This document shows positions 16,638-24,542 of a stretch of DNA of 64,000 bases, piece by piece. Origin of the DNA: VAZQ01 sp963758945 (GTDB lineage Bacteria; Pseudomonadota; Alphaproteobacteria; Rhizobiales; Xanthobacteraceae); NCBI GenBank assembly GCA_963758945.1, contig CAVWXY010000023.1:1-64000 (forward strand), written 5' to 3'. The translations under genes and the position numbers were made by a program. Each line of letters begins with the position of its first letter. The first letter of the stretch is position 1. The notes under the pieces were generated by a model. It saw only the letters and a list, made by a program, of their open reading frames with translations, was not told the origin of the DNA and ran no database searches.

Positions 16638-16754
16638 CGGGTTAGCTCGGCAGCCCGGGGGCGGCAAAGAGGAGCACCGGCGAGCGAGGCATGGCAGCGC
16701 CGGATACTTCGCGCGGTCGCCGAAAGCAACGGTGATATGGGGATCACGAGCCGG

Positions 16755-17195
16755 ATGAACAGACCGATTCGTCCACGACGCACGGCGCTTGCCGGGATCG
16801 CGGCCATGGTCGCGCTCGGCGTGCTGCTCGGCGGTTGCTTTTCCGAAACCTACCAGCGCGGCTACATTCTGCCCGACGGCGCGCTCGAGCAAATCCCGAT
16901 CGGATCCACCCAGGAGCAGGTCTTGATCGTGCTCGGCACGCCGTCGACGGTCGCCACGCTGAGCGGCGAGGCGTTCTATTATATTTCCCAGCGCGCCGAG
17001 CGGCCGATCGGCTTCATGCCGCAACAAGTGGTCGACCAGCGGGTGATCGCGGTCTATTTCGACAAGAATCGCCGGGTGGAGCGGCTCGCCGACTACCGCA
17101 TGAAGGACGGCAGGGTGTTCGATTTCGTCAGTCGCACCACGCCGACCGGCGGCAAGGACTACGCCTACATCAACGCGATGTTCAAAGTGTTCTGA
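16755..17195 (+). CDS. bamE: Outer-membrane assembly lipoprotein OmlA/BamE
   Basis: 146 aa lipoprotein of the SmpA/OmlA family, a small subunit of the BAM complex that inserts beta-barrel proteins. Signal peptide with lipobox LLGGC (Cys about residue 28), then the BamE fold: PDGALEQIPIGSTQEQVLIVLGTPS, AFYYISQRAERP, RVIAVYFDKNRRV. The ATG at 16755 begins the signal sequence; 16737 would add six residues. Divergent from the bc1 chaperone gene. Confidence 0.93.
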   Translation: MNRPIRPRRTALAGIAAMVALGVLLGGCFSETYQRGYILPDGALEQIPIGSTQEQVLIVLGTPSTVATLSGEAFYYISQRAERPIGFMPQQVVDQRVIAVYFDKNRRVERLADYRMKDGRVFDFVSRTTPTGGKDYAYINAMFKVF

Positions 17196-17266
17196 GCGCG
17201 TGGACGCTCCCTCCACCGTCATCCGGCGCAAATCCGCTCAATCATGCGGCGGTCAATTGCCGACGG

Positions 17267-18283
17267 TCAGCGTGGAGAGAAAACCCGAAACCACCCGCCC
17301 TTCGCCGACCCTTTGACGCGCTCGGAGGACGGGATCTGAACGAGCTCGGCGAGCTGCCTGCGGGACAGCGCGGCGCGAATGTACTTCAATTTCGCGGCAT
17401 CCTTGGCGACGACGCTCAAGCCCACGATCTTGGCGGGCGATACCATCTCCTTGGTGAAGAACTCGTCGCGCAGCCGCCGGGCAAGCCCTTCCGGCATGCC
17501 GGCGAACTCGGCATAGGCCTTGGGCGCCGCCGGGTCCGCATACATCCACTCGATGGTCTCCCCGTAGGCCTGCACAAAGCGGCCGAGAGCTTCGTTGCGC
17601 TTCTGCAGCGTGTCGGCGTTCGCAATCATCACGCTGACCGTCCTGTCCCGGAGCTTCGGGATGTCGTTCGCTTTCGCGACGACGCGAATCTTGCCCTGCT
17701 CGAGTGCTTCGACGCCGAACGGCGGCGTCGCCCAACCGACGTCGATCTTGCCCGCCATCACCTGATCGAACGCCGCGGTCTCTCCCGACGTCAGCACCGG
17801 CCTGGCCTTGAGCCGGTAGCGATCCATGAGATCGAAAACGTCGTATTGACCGGCCGTGCCGGTCTTCGAATAGGCGATGGTCCCGCCGCGGATGTCCTTG
17901 ACCTTCTTAATCGGCGAACTCTCCGCCACGTACCAGTATTTGGCGGAGCCGGTCATGTTTGCGCCGATGATCCGGAGCGGCGCATCTTTGTCGACATAGG
18001 CGTGCAACACGTCCATGACGCCGACGCCCAGGGCCACGTCGGCACCGCCGGAGATCACCGGGTGCTCGGCATCTTCATCGTCGGGAGCGTAGGTCAGATC
18101 GAGCACGATGCCGTTCTTCTTGAATATGCCGGCTTGCTGACCGAGCTGCGGTGCCGCGGTCTCCCAAGACCCGCGATGGGCAACGGTGACTCTCAGCGAA
18201 TCCTCGGCCGATGCCTTCAGCGTCGGCGTCAACACCGCTGCGGCGGCCACGACGATACAGCTCAGGTTTCTCAGCTGCGGCAT
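17267..18283 (-). CDS. ABC-type periplasmic binding protein (NMT1/SsuA-like)
   Basis: 338 aa. Signal peptide about 1-27 (ending KASAEDS), then VTVAHRGSWETAAPQLGQQAGIFKKNGIVLDL, VALGVGVMDVLHAYVD and the IGANMTGSAKYWYVA segment characteristic of the NMT1/THI5/taurine-binding superfamily. The ligand could be an aromatic acid, sulfonate or pyrimidine precursor; not predictable. No ABC permease or ATPase gene is beside it. Instead it is followed upstream, on the same strand, by receiver and histidine-kinase genes, so a sensory partner role is possible (inference). Confidence 0.87.
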   Translation of the reverse strand: MPQLRNLSCIVVAAAAVLTPTLKASAEDSLRVTVAHRGSWETAAPQLGQQAGIFKKNGIVLDLTYAPDDEDAEHPVISGGADVALGVGVMDVLHAYVDKDAPLRIIGANMTGSAKYWYVAESSPIKKVKDIRGGTIAYSKTGTAGQYDVFDLMDRYRLKARPVLTSGETAAFDQVMAGKIDVGWATPPFGVEALEQGKIRVVAKANDIPKLRDRTVSVMIANADTLQKRNEALGRFVQAYGETIEWMYADPAAPKAYAEFAGMPEGLARRLRDEFFTKEMVSPAKIVGLSVVAKDAAKLKYIRAALSRRQLAELVQIPSSERVKGSAKGGWFRVFSPR

Positions 18284-18428
18284 TGCTCACTCCCGTGGTC
18301 CTCAAGCGCCGATCCGCAAAGTCTGTACTCGTGACGAATGGTTTGCAACCAGCGCCGAGCATGCGCATCGCAGCAACCAGCGCAGTCGTGAAAACGCCGC
18401 GTCGCGCGACGAACCGCCGCTTGCATGT

Positions 18429-18511
18429 GGCCGGTTCCCGAAACTCGCGAGATCCGGCCGGCACGCGTTCATGCGCACCTCGAATCCCAGGGGAGCATGG
18501 CAACTTGATGA
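18429..18511. repeat. Intergenic palindrome, copy F (degenerate)
   Basis: Aligns along its length with copy A: GGCCGGTTCCCGAA, a central GGCACGcGTTCA, then TCGAATCCCAGGGGAGCATGGCAACTTGATGA. Arms have several mismatches, so the hairpin is weakened. It lies in the 318-nt gap between the binding protein (start 18283) and the receiver gene (stop 18602); nothing else was recognised there. Confidence 0.55.
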
Positions 18512-18601
18512 CTCCAGTGGAGTTTCGGCATTTGAAGTTGGCAGGCCCGCGGACTGCGATTGCGATAGGAACTTCAGTCCGCAACTTTTCGGGGCGGTGG
18601 T

Positions 18602-18991
18602 CTAGGCGGGCGGCGGCGCGGTCGCCGCGCCCTGCAACTGATTCTTGATCTTCGCCAAGAGCCGCGGCAGTTCCACGGGCTTGGTGTCGAAATCGTCGCA
18701 GCCTGCTGCCAGCGCCCTTTCCCGATCTTCGACCAGCGCATTGGCGGTCAGGGCAATGACGGGGATCGAGCGAGTGGAAGGCGCAGCCTTGACGTGACGC
18801 GTCGCTTCCAGCCCGTCCATCACCGGCAAACTCATGTCCATCAGGATGAGATCGGGTTTCTCGGCGCTGGCCATGGTCACGGCCTGTTCGCCGTCGACGG
18901 CCACCACGACCTCGAAGCCATTGCGCGCGAGCCGCCGCGACAGCATGTCCCGATTCATCTCGTTGTCTTCGACCAACAGGATTTTCGGCAT
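18602..18991 (-). CDS. Single-domain response regulator (DivK/CheY-like)
   Basis: 129 aa, a receiver domain without output domain. Motifs: ILLVEDNEMNRDML, phosphoacceptor Asp in DLILMDMSLPVMDG (about Asp52), IALTANA, DFDTKPVELPRLL with the conserved Lys. A short QGAATAPPPA tail. The start ATG 18991 lies 5 nt after the stop of the hybrid kinase gene, so it is co-translated with it and is probably phosphorylated by it or by its receivers as a relay end point. The DivK-type sequence (EDNEMNRDMLSRRL) fits output through protein contact. Confidence 0.93.
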   Translation of the reverse strand: MPKILLVEDNEMNRDMLSRRLARNGFEVVVAVDGEQAVTMASAEKPDLILMDMSLPVMDGLEATRHVKAAPSTRSIPVIALTANALVEDRERALAAGCDDFDTKPVELPRLLAKIKNQLQGAATAPPPA

Positions 18992-18996
18992 TGATC

Positions 18997-21852
18997 TCAC
19001 CCCGTCGCGGCTGCGTGTTGTTTGCCCTCGGGCGCATGCATCACGCGCTGCTTCGCGATGGCCGACAGCGTGGAGCCGAGGCTGCCGATCGGTTGAGCGC
19101 CCTTGCTCAGGACGAGCAGGGTGCGCTCGGCCAGGAACGTCCGCTCCTGCTCGGTCAGTTCCTTCGCCGTCAGAACGACAATGGGCACGTCGACGAGCTT
19201 GTCCTGGTCCTGGATCCGGTTGAGGAATTCGAGGCCGTCCATCTCCGGCATCATCAGGTCCAGAAGGATGAGGGATGGCGCGGGATGGCTCTTGAGCCAC
19301 TCGATCGCAGCGCGGCCGTTGACGGCCTGGAATGTTTTCAATCCCGAGCCTTCGAGGGTCGTGCACACGATGTCACGGACCTCGGGATCGTCGTCGACGA
19401 TGAGCACGCGCGCTTGCGGCTCGTTTCCGGCGAAACGGCGCACCAGCGAGAGGAGCCGGGAACGGTCGATCGGCTTGGTCATGAACTCGGAAGCGCCGAG
19501 CGAATAGCCGAGATTGCGATCGTCCACGATCGTGACCATGATGACCGGGATGTGATCGAGGGCCGGATCCGACTTCATCACGCCCAGCACCGACCAGCCG
19601 TCGACCTTCGGCATCATCACGTCGAGGGTGACGATGTCGGGCGGCGTCCTGCGCAGGATTTCGAGGGCTTCGGCGCCGTCACGCGCGTGCAGCAGGCGAT
19701 AGTTCTCCTTTGTCAGCGCCGCCGTCAGCAAGTCGTGGACGGCCGGATCGTCATCGACGACGAGCACGGTGAGGCCGGTTCCTTCCTCCTGGGGCGCCGA
19801 AACCGGCAACGCAGAAGGCGTCGGCGCGGAGGCCGCGATCGGCTGGTCCGGCAACGTCATGATGAAGCTCGAACCTTCGCCGGGCTTGCTCGTCACCTGA
19901 ATCGAACCTCCCAGCATGCTCGCGAAATGCCTGGTGATCGTCAGCCCGAGGCCGGTTCCGCCATAGTGGCGCGTGGTCGACGAGTTGGCCTGGCTGAAAG
20001 CCTGGAACAGGCGGCCGAGCTGCTCCTCGTTCATGCCGATACCAGTGTCGGACACGTGGAAAGTGAAACGCGTCGGGCCCGGCGATGCCTCCTCGCGCGA
20101 TAGCGACAGGGTCACTTTTCCATTCTGCGTGAATTTCGCGGCATTGCTGAGAAGGTTGATCAGGCTCTGCTTGAGCTTGGTGAGATCCGTGCGCATCGAG
20201 CCGATGTCGGGCGGGCATCGAATGACGAGCTCGTTGCCGTTCTTCTTGACCAGCGGCTCGACGATCGTGCGCACCTCCTCGACGAGCTTGGCGAGATAGA
20301 TCTGCTCGAGATAGACGTCCATGCGACCGGCTTCGATCTTCGAAAGATCGAGGATCCCGTTGATCAGGTCCAGCAGGTGCTTGCCGGCTCCCTGGATCTT
20401 GTGCAGATCACCGACCGTGGCGTCGTCGCCGCGGTCGGCCGCGTCTTCCACCAGGATTTCGCTGTAGCCGATAATGGCGTTGAGCGGGGTGCGCAGCTCG
20501 TGGCTCATATTGGCGAGGAAGATCGACTTGGTTCGCGACGCGGCTTCGGCTTCCGCGCGCGCCGTTTCCGCTTCATCCCGGGCGGCGCGGATTTCGCGGG
20601 CGTTGTCCCGGAACACGGCGAGCGTCCGGCTCATGTCACCGAGCTCGTCGGGGCCGAGCGCCGGAATCGGAGTTGCGAGTTCGCCGCGCGCGATGGCGAG
20701 CATGCTGCCGGCGAGCTCGGTCAGCCGGCGGATGACGTAGCGGAACACGAACAGCCAGACTATGAGCGCGGCGATGACGAGACTCGCCGCGGCAATCAGG
20801 ATCAGCCACAGCCGACTGTGGGCGATGGCATCTGCAGAGAGCGCCGCCGTGGCGGCGGCCTCGCGCTCGGCGGCTTCATTGAGCCTTGAAACCTGACTGC
20901 GCAGATCGAGCCCGATCTTCTGCAGCGACGCCTGGTGCTCGGCGACGGCGCGGCGTTCCGGCAAGAGCTTTGCCTGGATGGACAATAAGCCGGCGTCCCC
21001 GTTGCCGAGGGCGACCAGCGACTCGACGGCAGTGCGAAGCTCGGCCGCGCGCGCGCGATCGAGCGCGGGATCCGCCGTGACGGCCGCGAGATCGTGCAGC
21101 AAGGTGCCGGCGGCGGCGGCGAATTGCTCGCGCAATCCCGACAGCACGCCCGGATTCGCTGCCGTTGCGATCGTGCTGAGCAAGGTACTGACCCGAACGA
21201 AATCGGCGCGCGCCGCGTAAGCGGCCCGCAGCAGGAGAAAATCCTGCTGCAAGCCCGCCAGGTTGGCCTGGCCGGCTGCCGCCCGCTCGAGATTCGCCGC
21301 CATGCGCGACAGCATATCGTCGGTGATCTGCAACAGGCGACGCAGCCCAACCTCGTTGACCGACACCGCCTCGCCGAGGGCATGGTCCTTTCGAGCGCCC
21401 AGCAGCAGCACCTCGCGGGTCGAACGGTCCAGCTCGCCGACCTCGGTGTTGATCGCGGCGACGAGCCCCTGCAACCGCGCCGCGGCGGCATCCTCGGAGA
21501 TGATCGATTGCAGCTTGCCGAGGATGCTCCACAGCTGGCCTATCTGGTCGGAAAGGCGCTCCATGCGCTCGAAGCGTTGGACCTCGTCTTCCGCATTGCC
21601 GACCTCGGTCGCCAGCACGATGAGCTCGGCGGCCTTCGATTCGACGCCGAGCGACAGCTTGACCAGCGGAAGACTGACTTCGGTCAAGCGGTTCATGGCC
21701 GCATCGATCTCTTGGAAACGGATCAATGAGAGCCAGGTCGCGCTCACGGTCAGCGCGGCAATGAGCGCGAACGCGAGCAGCAGCTTGCCGGCGATGCTCC
21801 GATACCACGGCCGGCGCGCCGGCGCGGGGTTGGGGTCGCTTGCTGTCGTCAT
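18997..21852 (-). CDS. Hybrid sensor histidine kinase with two receiver domains
   Basis: 951 aa inner-membrane kinase. TM1 about 22-44, a large helical periplasmic sensor region about 45-345 (rich in Ala/Leu, TorS-like four-helix appearance), TM2 about 348-374, HAMP about 372-425, coiled linker, HisKA with phospho-acceptor His451 (FLANMSHELRTPLN), HATPase with N-box NLLSNAAKFT and G-boxes DTGIGM and GGTGLGLTI, then receivers with Asp744 (VTLDVMMPKVDG) and Asp865 (LLDLMMPEMDG). The periplasmic ligand is unknown; a nearby binding protein could deliver it. The gene overlaps functionally with the downstream receiver (5-nt gap) and the upstream RsbU-like gene (150-nt gap), all on the minus strand. 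Confidence 0.95.
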   Translation of the reverse strand: MTTASDPNPAPARRPWYRSIAGKLLLAFALIAALTVSATWLSLIRFQEIDAAMNRLTEVSLPLVKLSLGVESKAAELIVLATEVGNAEDEVQRFERMERLSDQIGQLWSILGKLQSIISEDAAAARLQGLVAAINTEVGELDRSTREVLLLGARKDHALGEAVSVNEVGLRRLLQITDDMLSRMAANLERAAAGQANLAGLQQDFLLLRAAYAARADFVRVSTLLSTIATAANPGVLSGLREQFAAAAGTLLHDLAAVTADPALDRARAAELRTAVESLVALGNGDAGLLSIQAKLLPERRAVAEHQASLQKIGLDLRSQVSRLNEAAEREAAATAALSADAIAHSRLWLILIAAASLVIAALIVWLFVFRYVIRRLTELAGSMLAIARGELATPIPALGPDELGDMSRTLAVFRDNAREIRAARDEAETARAEAEAASRTKSIFLANMSHELRTPLNAIIGYSEILVEDAADRGDDATVGDLHKIQGAGKHLLDLINGILDLSKIEAGRMDVYLEQIYLAKLVEEVRTIVEPLVKKNGNELVIRCPPDIGSMRTDLTKLKQSLINLLSNAAKFTQNGKVTLSLSREEASPGPTRFTFHVSDTGIGMNEEQLGRLFQAFSQANSSTTRHYGGTGLGLTITRHFASMLGGSIQVTSKPGEGSSFIMTLPDQPIAASAPTPSALPVSAPQEEGTGLTVLVVDDDPAVHDLLTAALTKENYRLLHARDGAEALEILRRTPPDIVTLDVMMPKVDGWSVLGVMKSDPALDHIPVIMVTIVDDRNLGYSLGASEFMTKPIDRSRLLSLVRRFAGNEPQARVLIVDDDPEVRDIVCTTLEGSGLKTFQAVNGRAAIEWLKSHPAPSLILLDLMMPEMDGLEFLNRIQDQDKLVDVPIVVLTAKELTEQERTFLAERTLLVLSKGAQPIGSLGSTLSAIAKQRVMHAPEGKQHAAATG

Positions 21853-22001
21853 TCGCAGGCTCGCGTGGCTTCAACCACGCGCCGATCCGGCGGCGCGAAC
21901 GCGCCCGCGCGGCGGAGCCAGCGAGCTCGGCGCGATCCCGACAGCGCGGCCGGCGCAGCGCCGCGGCGGAATCGAATATGGGTCGATTGCACCATCGCGT
22001 C

Positions 22002-23171
22002 TTAGCCGAGGGAGAGCACGAGCGCCGCCATGTCGTCCGACGGCGGACGGCCGGCCTCGAAGTCGCGGACCTGCCGGACCAGCGTGGGCAGCAAGTCCGG
22101 ATCGCGTGGATTGGCCTGCGTCATGTAGCTGGCAACTCGGTCGTCGCCGAACAATTCGCCGGCGGGGTCGGCCGCCTCCGTGAAACCGTCGGTCAGGACG
22201 AGGATCGTATCGCCGGCGCCGAAGGCGGTGTCGGCCGGCTTATAGACGGCATGCTCCGTGAAGCCAAGCGGAGGTCCGCCATGCTGCCCCAGGCGTTCGA
22301 CGCTGCCGTCGCGCCGCCGCAGATAAGGCGGCACGTGGCCGGCGCGGACATAACGCAAGCGTCCGGCCGTGAAATCGACCGTGCCGAGCAGGAAGGTGAC
22401 GAACATGCCGGCATGGTTGCCGCTGGCGAGCGTAGCATTCACCAGCGCCGTCGCTTTCTCCGGTTCGCGGAACAAGGCGGCTGCGTCCGGTCGCGCCGCA
22501 AGTCCGCGCACCAGCGAGTGCGTTCGCGCCATCATCAGTGCGGCACCGGCGCCCTTGTCGGACACATCGCCGAGCGAAATCACGAGCAGATCCTCGCCGA
22601 TGCGAAAATGATCGACCAAATCGCCGCCGATCTCCTGGGCGGGTTCGAGAACCACGTCGATGGCGGCGGTCCGGCCGCCGATCGAGTCCCGCAGCGGAGG
22701 AGGCACCAGCGCCAGCTGCAGCATGCGCGCTTCGCCGAGCTCCATCTGCTTTCGCCGCAGCTCGTCGCGGGTGCGGTCGCGCAGCCCCTTCTTTTCAAGA
22801 CTTGCCATGACCCGGGCACGCAACAGCGTCGGATTGAACGGTTTGAAGATGAAGTCCTCGGCGCCCAGCTCGATGCAGCGCACGACCGGTTCGATCTCGT
22901 TCAGCGCGGAAATGACCACGATCGGCAGATCGTTGACACGGCCGTTGGCCTTGAGCCGCTCGAGAACCCCGAACCCGTCGAGTTCCGGCATCATGATGTC
23001 GAGAAGCACGAGATCGAAATTTCTGCGTTCGATCGCCGCCAAGGCCTCGATCCCGTTGCTTGCCTGCTCGACCTCGCTGATGCCGAGGCGCTGGAGCCTG
23101 CGCACCAGCAGGTCCCGGTTCTCTGGCACGTCGTCGACGACCAGCACCGCGGCGGCGGACGGCGTGCTCAC
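22002..23171 (-). CDS. Receiver-PP2C (RsbU-type) serine phosphatase
   Basis: 389 aa. Receiver domain 1-125 with Asp58 (LVLLDIMMPELDG) and Lys in FIFKPFN, a coiled linker about 130-165, and a PPM/SpoIIE phosphatase domain about 170-389. Metal-binding motifs are all present: EIGGDLVD, SLGDVSDKGAGAALMMA, LTDGFTEA and PSDDMAALVL. Such proteins dephosphorylate STAS anti-anti-sigma factors when their receiver is phosphorylated. The matching STAS protein and RsbW-like kinase are encoded divergently 450 nt away, and a hybrid kinase directly downstream could supply the phosphoryl group (inference). Confidence 0.95.
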   Translation of the reverse strand: MSTPSAAAVLVVDDVPENRDLLVRRLQRLGISEVEQASNGIEALAAIERRNFDLVLLDIMMPELDGFGVLERLKANGRVNDLPIVVISALNEIEPVVRCIELGAEDFIFKPFNPTLLRARVMASLEKKGLRDRTRDELRRKQMELGEARMLQLALVPPPLRDSIGGRTAAIDVVLEPAQEIGGDLVDHFRIGEDLLVISLGDVSDKGAGAALMMARTHSLVRGLAARPDAAALFREPEKATALVNATLASGNHAGMFVTFLLGTVDFTAGRLRYVRAGHVPPYLRRRDGSVERLGQHGGPPLGFTEHAVYKPADTAFGAGDTILVLTDGFTEAADPAGELFGDDRVASYMTQANPRDPDLLPTLVRQVRDFEAGRPPSDDMAALVLSLG

Positions 23172-23625
23172 GCCGCGGCCCCCTCGACCAAATCGGCGCG
23201 CATGTCAATGAGCATCATCGGCCATCGTTCGAGCAGGAGAGCGTCCCTCGAGAGCGTGGGATCGGACGGCGGGCGCCTCGTTCGCGACATCGGTGAGCCT
23301 CAACAGCTCCGGCGCCGCCGTCGGGGCCAGGATGCTCGTAGGCCACAATATATCGCCCCACGTGCCAAGTACGTGGGCCGCAGCCAGCGGATTGGCACGC
23401 GGCCACGGTACACGCCGGGCTGCGGCGCCGGCAAGGCCGCGGAGCGTCTTGCCCCCAGCCCTCGAGCACGGCGAACGTATCCGTCACTGCGACCGCAGGT
23501 CATGCGGCCCGACTTTTTCGCGCGCCGGCACATGGTCCGCGCAGGCATCCCCTTCCGGCGATGACGCACGCCGCGCGGGGGGCTATAGTGCGACAATATG
23601 GCCGCTCGGGACGCTTGTCGAAGCG
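23172..23625. other. Divergent control region of the partner-switching locus
   Basis: 454 bases between the RsbU-like gene (minus) and RsbW-like gene (plus). It contains a 7-bp hairpin CCCACGT-GCCAAGT-ACGTGGG at 23357-23377 beside an AT-rich ACAATATATCG, a candidate operator or promoter site. A GGCTATAGTG / CGACAATATG stretch at 23581-23600 could be the promoter of the plus-strand operon. No credible gene seen. Confidence 0.45.
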
Positions 23626-24075
23626 ATGAACACTGGATCTCCGGTTTCGCCCCAGGCGGGATTGTCGGCATCCTGTGAAATACGCATCGCCAACGACCTG
23701 TCCGAGATTGCGCGGGTGGCGGAAATGGTGGACGACTTCGCCGCCAGCCACCAATTCCCCAACGAGGTCATCGTCGCTCTGAACGTCTCGCTTGACGAAA
23801 TCCTCAATAATATCATTTCCTATGCCTACGAGGACACGGCGCATCACGAGATCGTCGTGCGCCTCGCTTTGCAGGGCGGGAACGTCGAAGCGACCGTGGA
23901 AGACGACGGCAAACCGTTCGATCCACTCGCCGTGCCGGCGCCCGATCTCACAAGCGGCCCGCGCGAAATCGGCGGCGTGGGGTTGCATTTCGTGCGCAAG
24001 CTGACGGATGAGCTGACCTATACCCGCCGCGACCGCATCAATCAGCTGCGCTTGATGAAACGCATCGGGCAATGA
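23626..24075 (+). CDS. RsbW-like serine kinase / anti-sigma regulatory factor
   Basis: 149 aa GHKL ATPase of the RsbW/SpoIIAB type. N-box: LNVSLDEILNNIISYAY with Glu and Asn in place; D-box: VEDDGKPFDPL; G2 box: IGGVGLHFVRKL. These anti-sigma/kinase proteins bind and phosphorylate a STAS partner. The catalytic residues are intact, so it should be active. ATG 23626 gives the family N-terminus (CEIRIANDLSEIARVAEMVDDF). It is the first gene of a plus-strand run with the STAS protein and the permease fusion; a 128-nt gap with palindrome copy C separates it from STAS. Confidence 0.93.
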   Translation: MNTGSPVSPQAGLSASCEIRIANDLSEIARVAEMVDDFAASHQFPNEVIVALNVSLDEILNNIISYAYEDTAHHEIVVRLALQGGNVEATVEDDGKPFDPLAVPAPDLTSGPREIGGVGLHFVRKLTDELTYTRRDRINQLRLMKRIGQ

Positions 24076-24113
24076 CGATCGAGACCGGCGGAAAGGCGCA
24101 CGAGAACCATACT

Positions 24114-24190
24114 TGCCAGTGCCTCCCTTTGATTCCGAAGTTCGCGTCAGAGGGTAATCGCGGGGGTTTGCGAACTTCGGAATCGGGGCG
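24114..24190. repeat. Intergenic palindrome, copy C
   Basis: Exact 15-bp arms GATTCCGAAGTTCGC (24131-24145) and GCGAACTTCGGAATC (24170-24184), with a degenerate outer left arm (TTGCCAGTGCC). It sits inside the plus-strand operon, between the RsbW-like gene and the STAS gene, and ends about 15 nt before the STAS start codon. Confidence 0.75.
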
Positions 24191-24203
24191 TTAGGAGCAC
24201 GGC

Positions 24204-24542
24204 ATGAAACTGGTGGAAGCGATCGCCGAGGACGTCACGATCGTCGAGGCCTATGGCCGCCTCGACAGCACGACCGCGAGGGAGTTCGGCGATCGATTGG
24301 TCTCGCTGGTGCAGGCCGGCCGCAGCTCGCTGGTGGTCGATCTCAAGAACATCGCCTATATCAGCAGCGCCGGGTTTCGCGCCCTGCTCATTGCCCACCG
24401 CGCCGCGGCGGGACAGCATGGCAAGCTCGCGCTCTGCGGCGTGATCGGCGAAGTCAAGCGCCTGTTCGACATCGGCGGCTTCACCGACGAGTTCGTGATC
24501 TGCCCCACGCAAGCCGACGGCATCGGCAAGCTGCGGCAGTGA
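24204..24542 (+). CDS. STAS-domain anti-sigma factor antagonist
   Basis: 112 aa, the RsbV/SpoIIAA fold. The phosphorylation loop is DLKNIAYISSAGFRALL with Ser54/Ser55, one of which should be the target of the RsbW-like kinase. N-terminal strand VTIVEAYGRLDSTTAREFGDRL is typical. ATG 24204 follows a TTAGGAG ribosome site. The stop overlaps the start of the permease fusion by 4 nt (GTGA), a sign of tight translational coupling. It is the natural substrate of the RsbU-like phosphatase encoded divergently. Confidence 0.95.
   Translation: MKLVEAIAEDVTIVEAYGRLDSTTAREFGDRLVSLVQAGRSSLVVDLKNIAYISSAGFRALLIAHRAAAGQHGKLALCGVIGEVKRLFDIGGFTDEFVICPTQADGIGKLRQ

Noticed and set aside
17253..17735. Frameshift at the C-terminus of the NMT1-type binding protein
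   Set aside because: The alternative frame gives a different ending but no family match supports it over the normal stop at 17267.
18997..19500. Broken or missing receiver domain in the hybrid kinase
   Set aside because: Both receiver domains have their Asp and Lys in place; the gene is complete.
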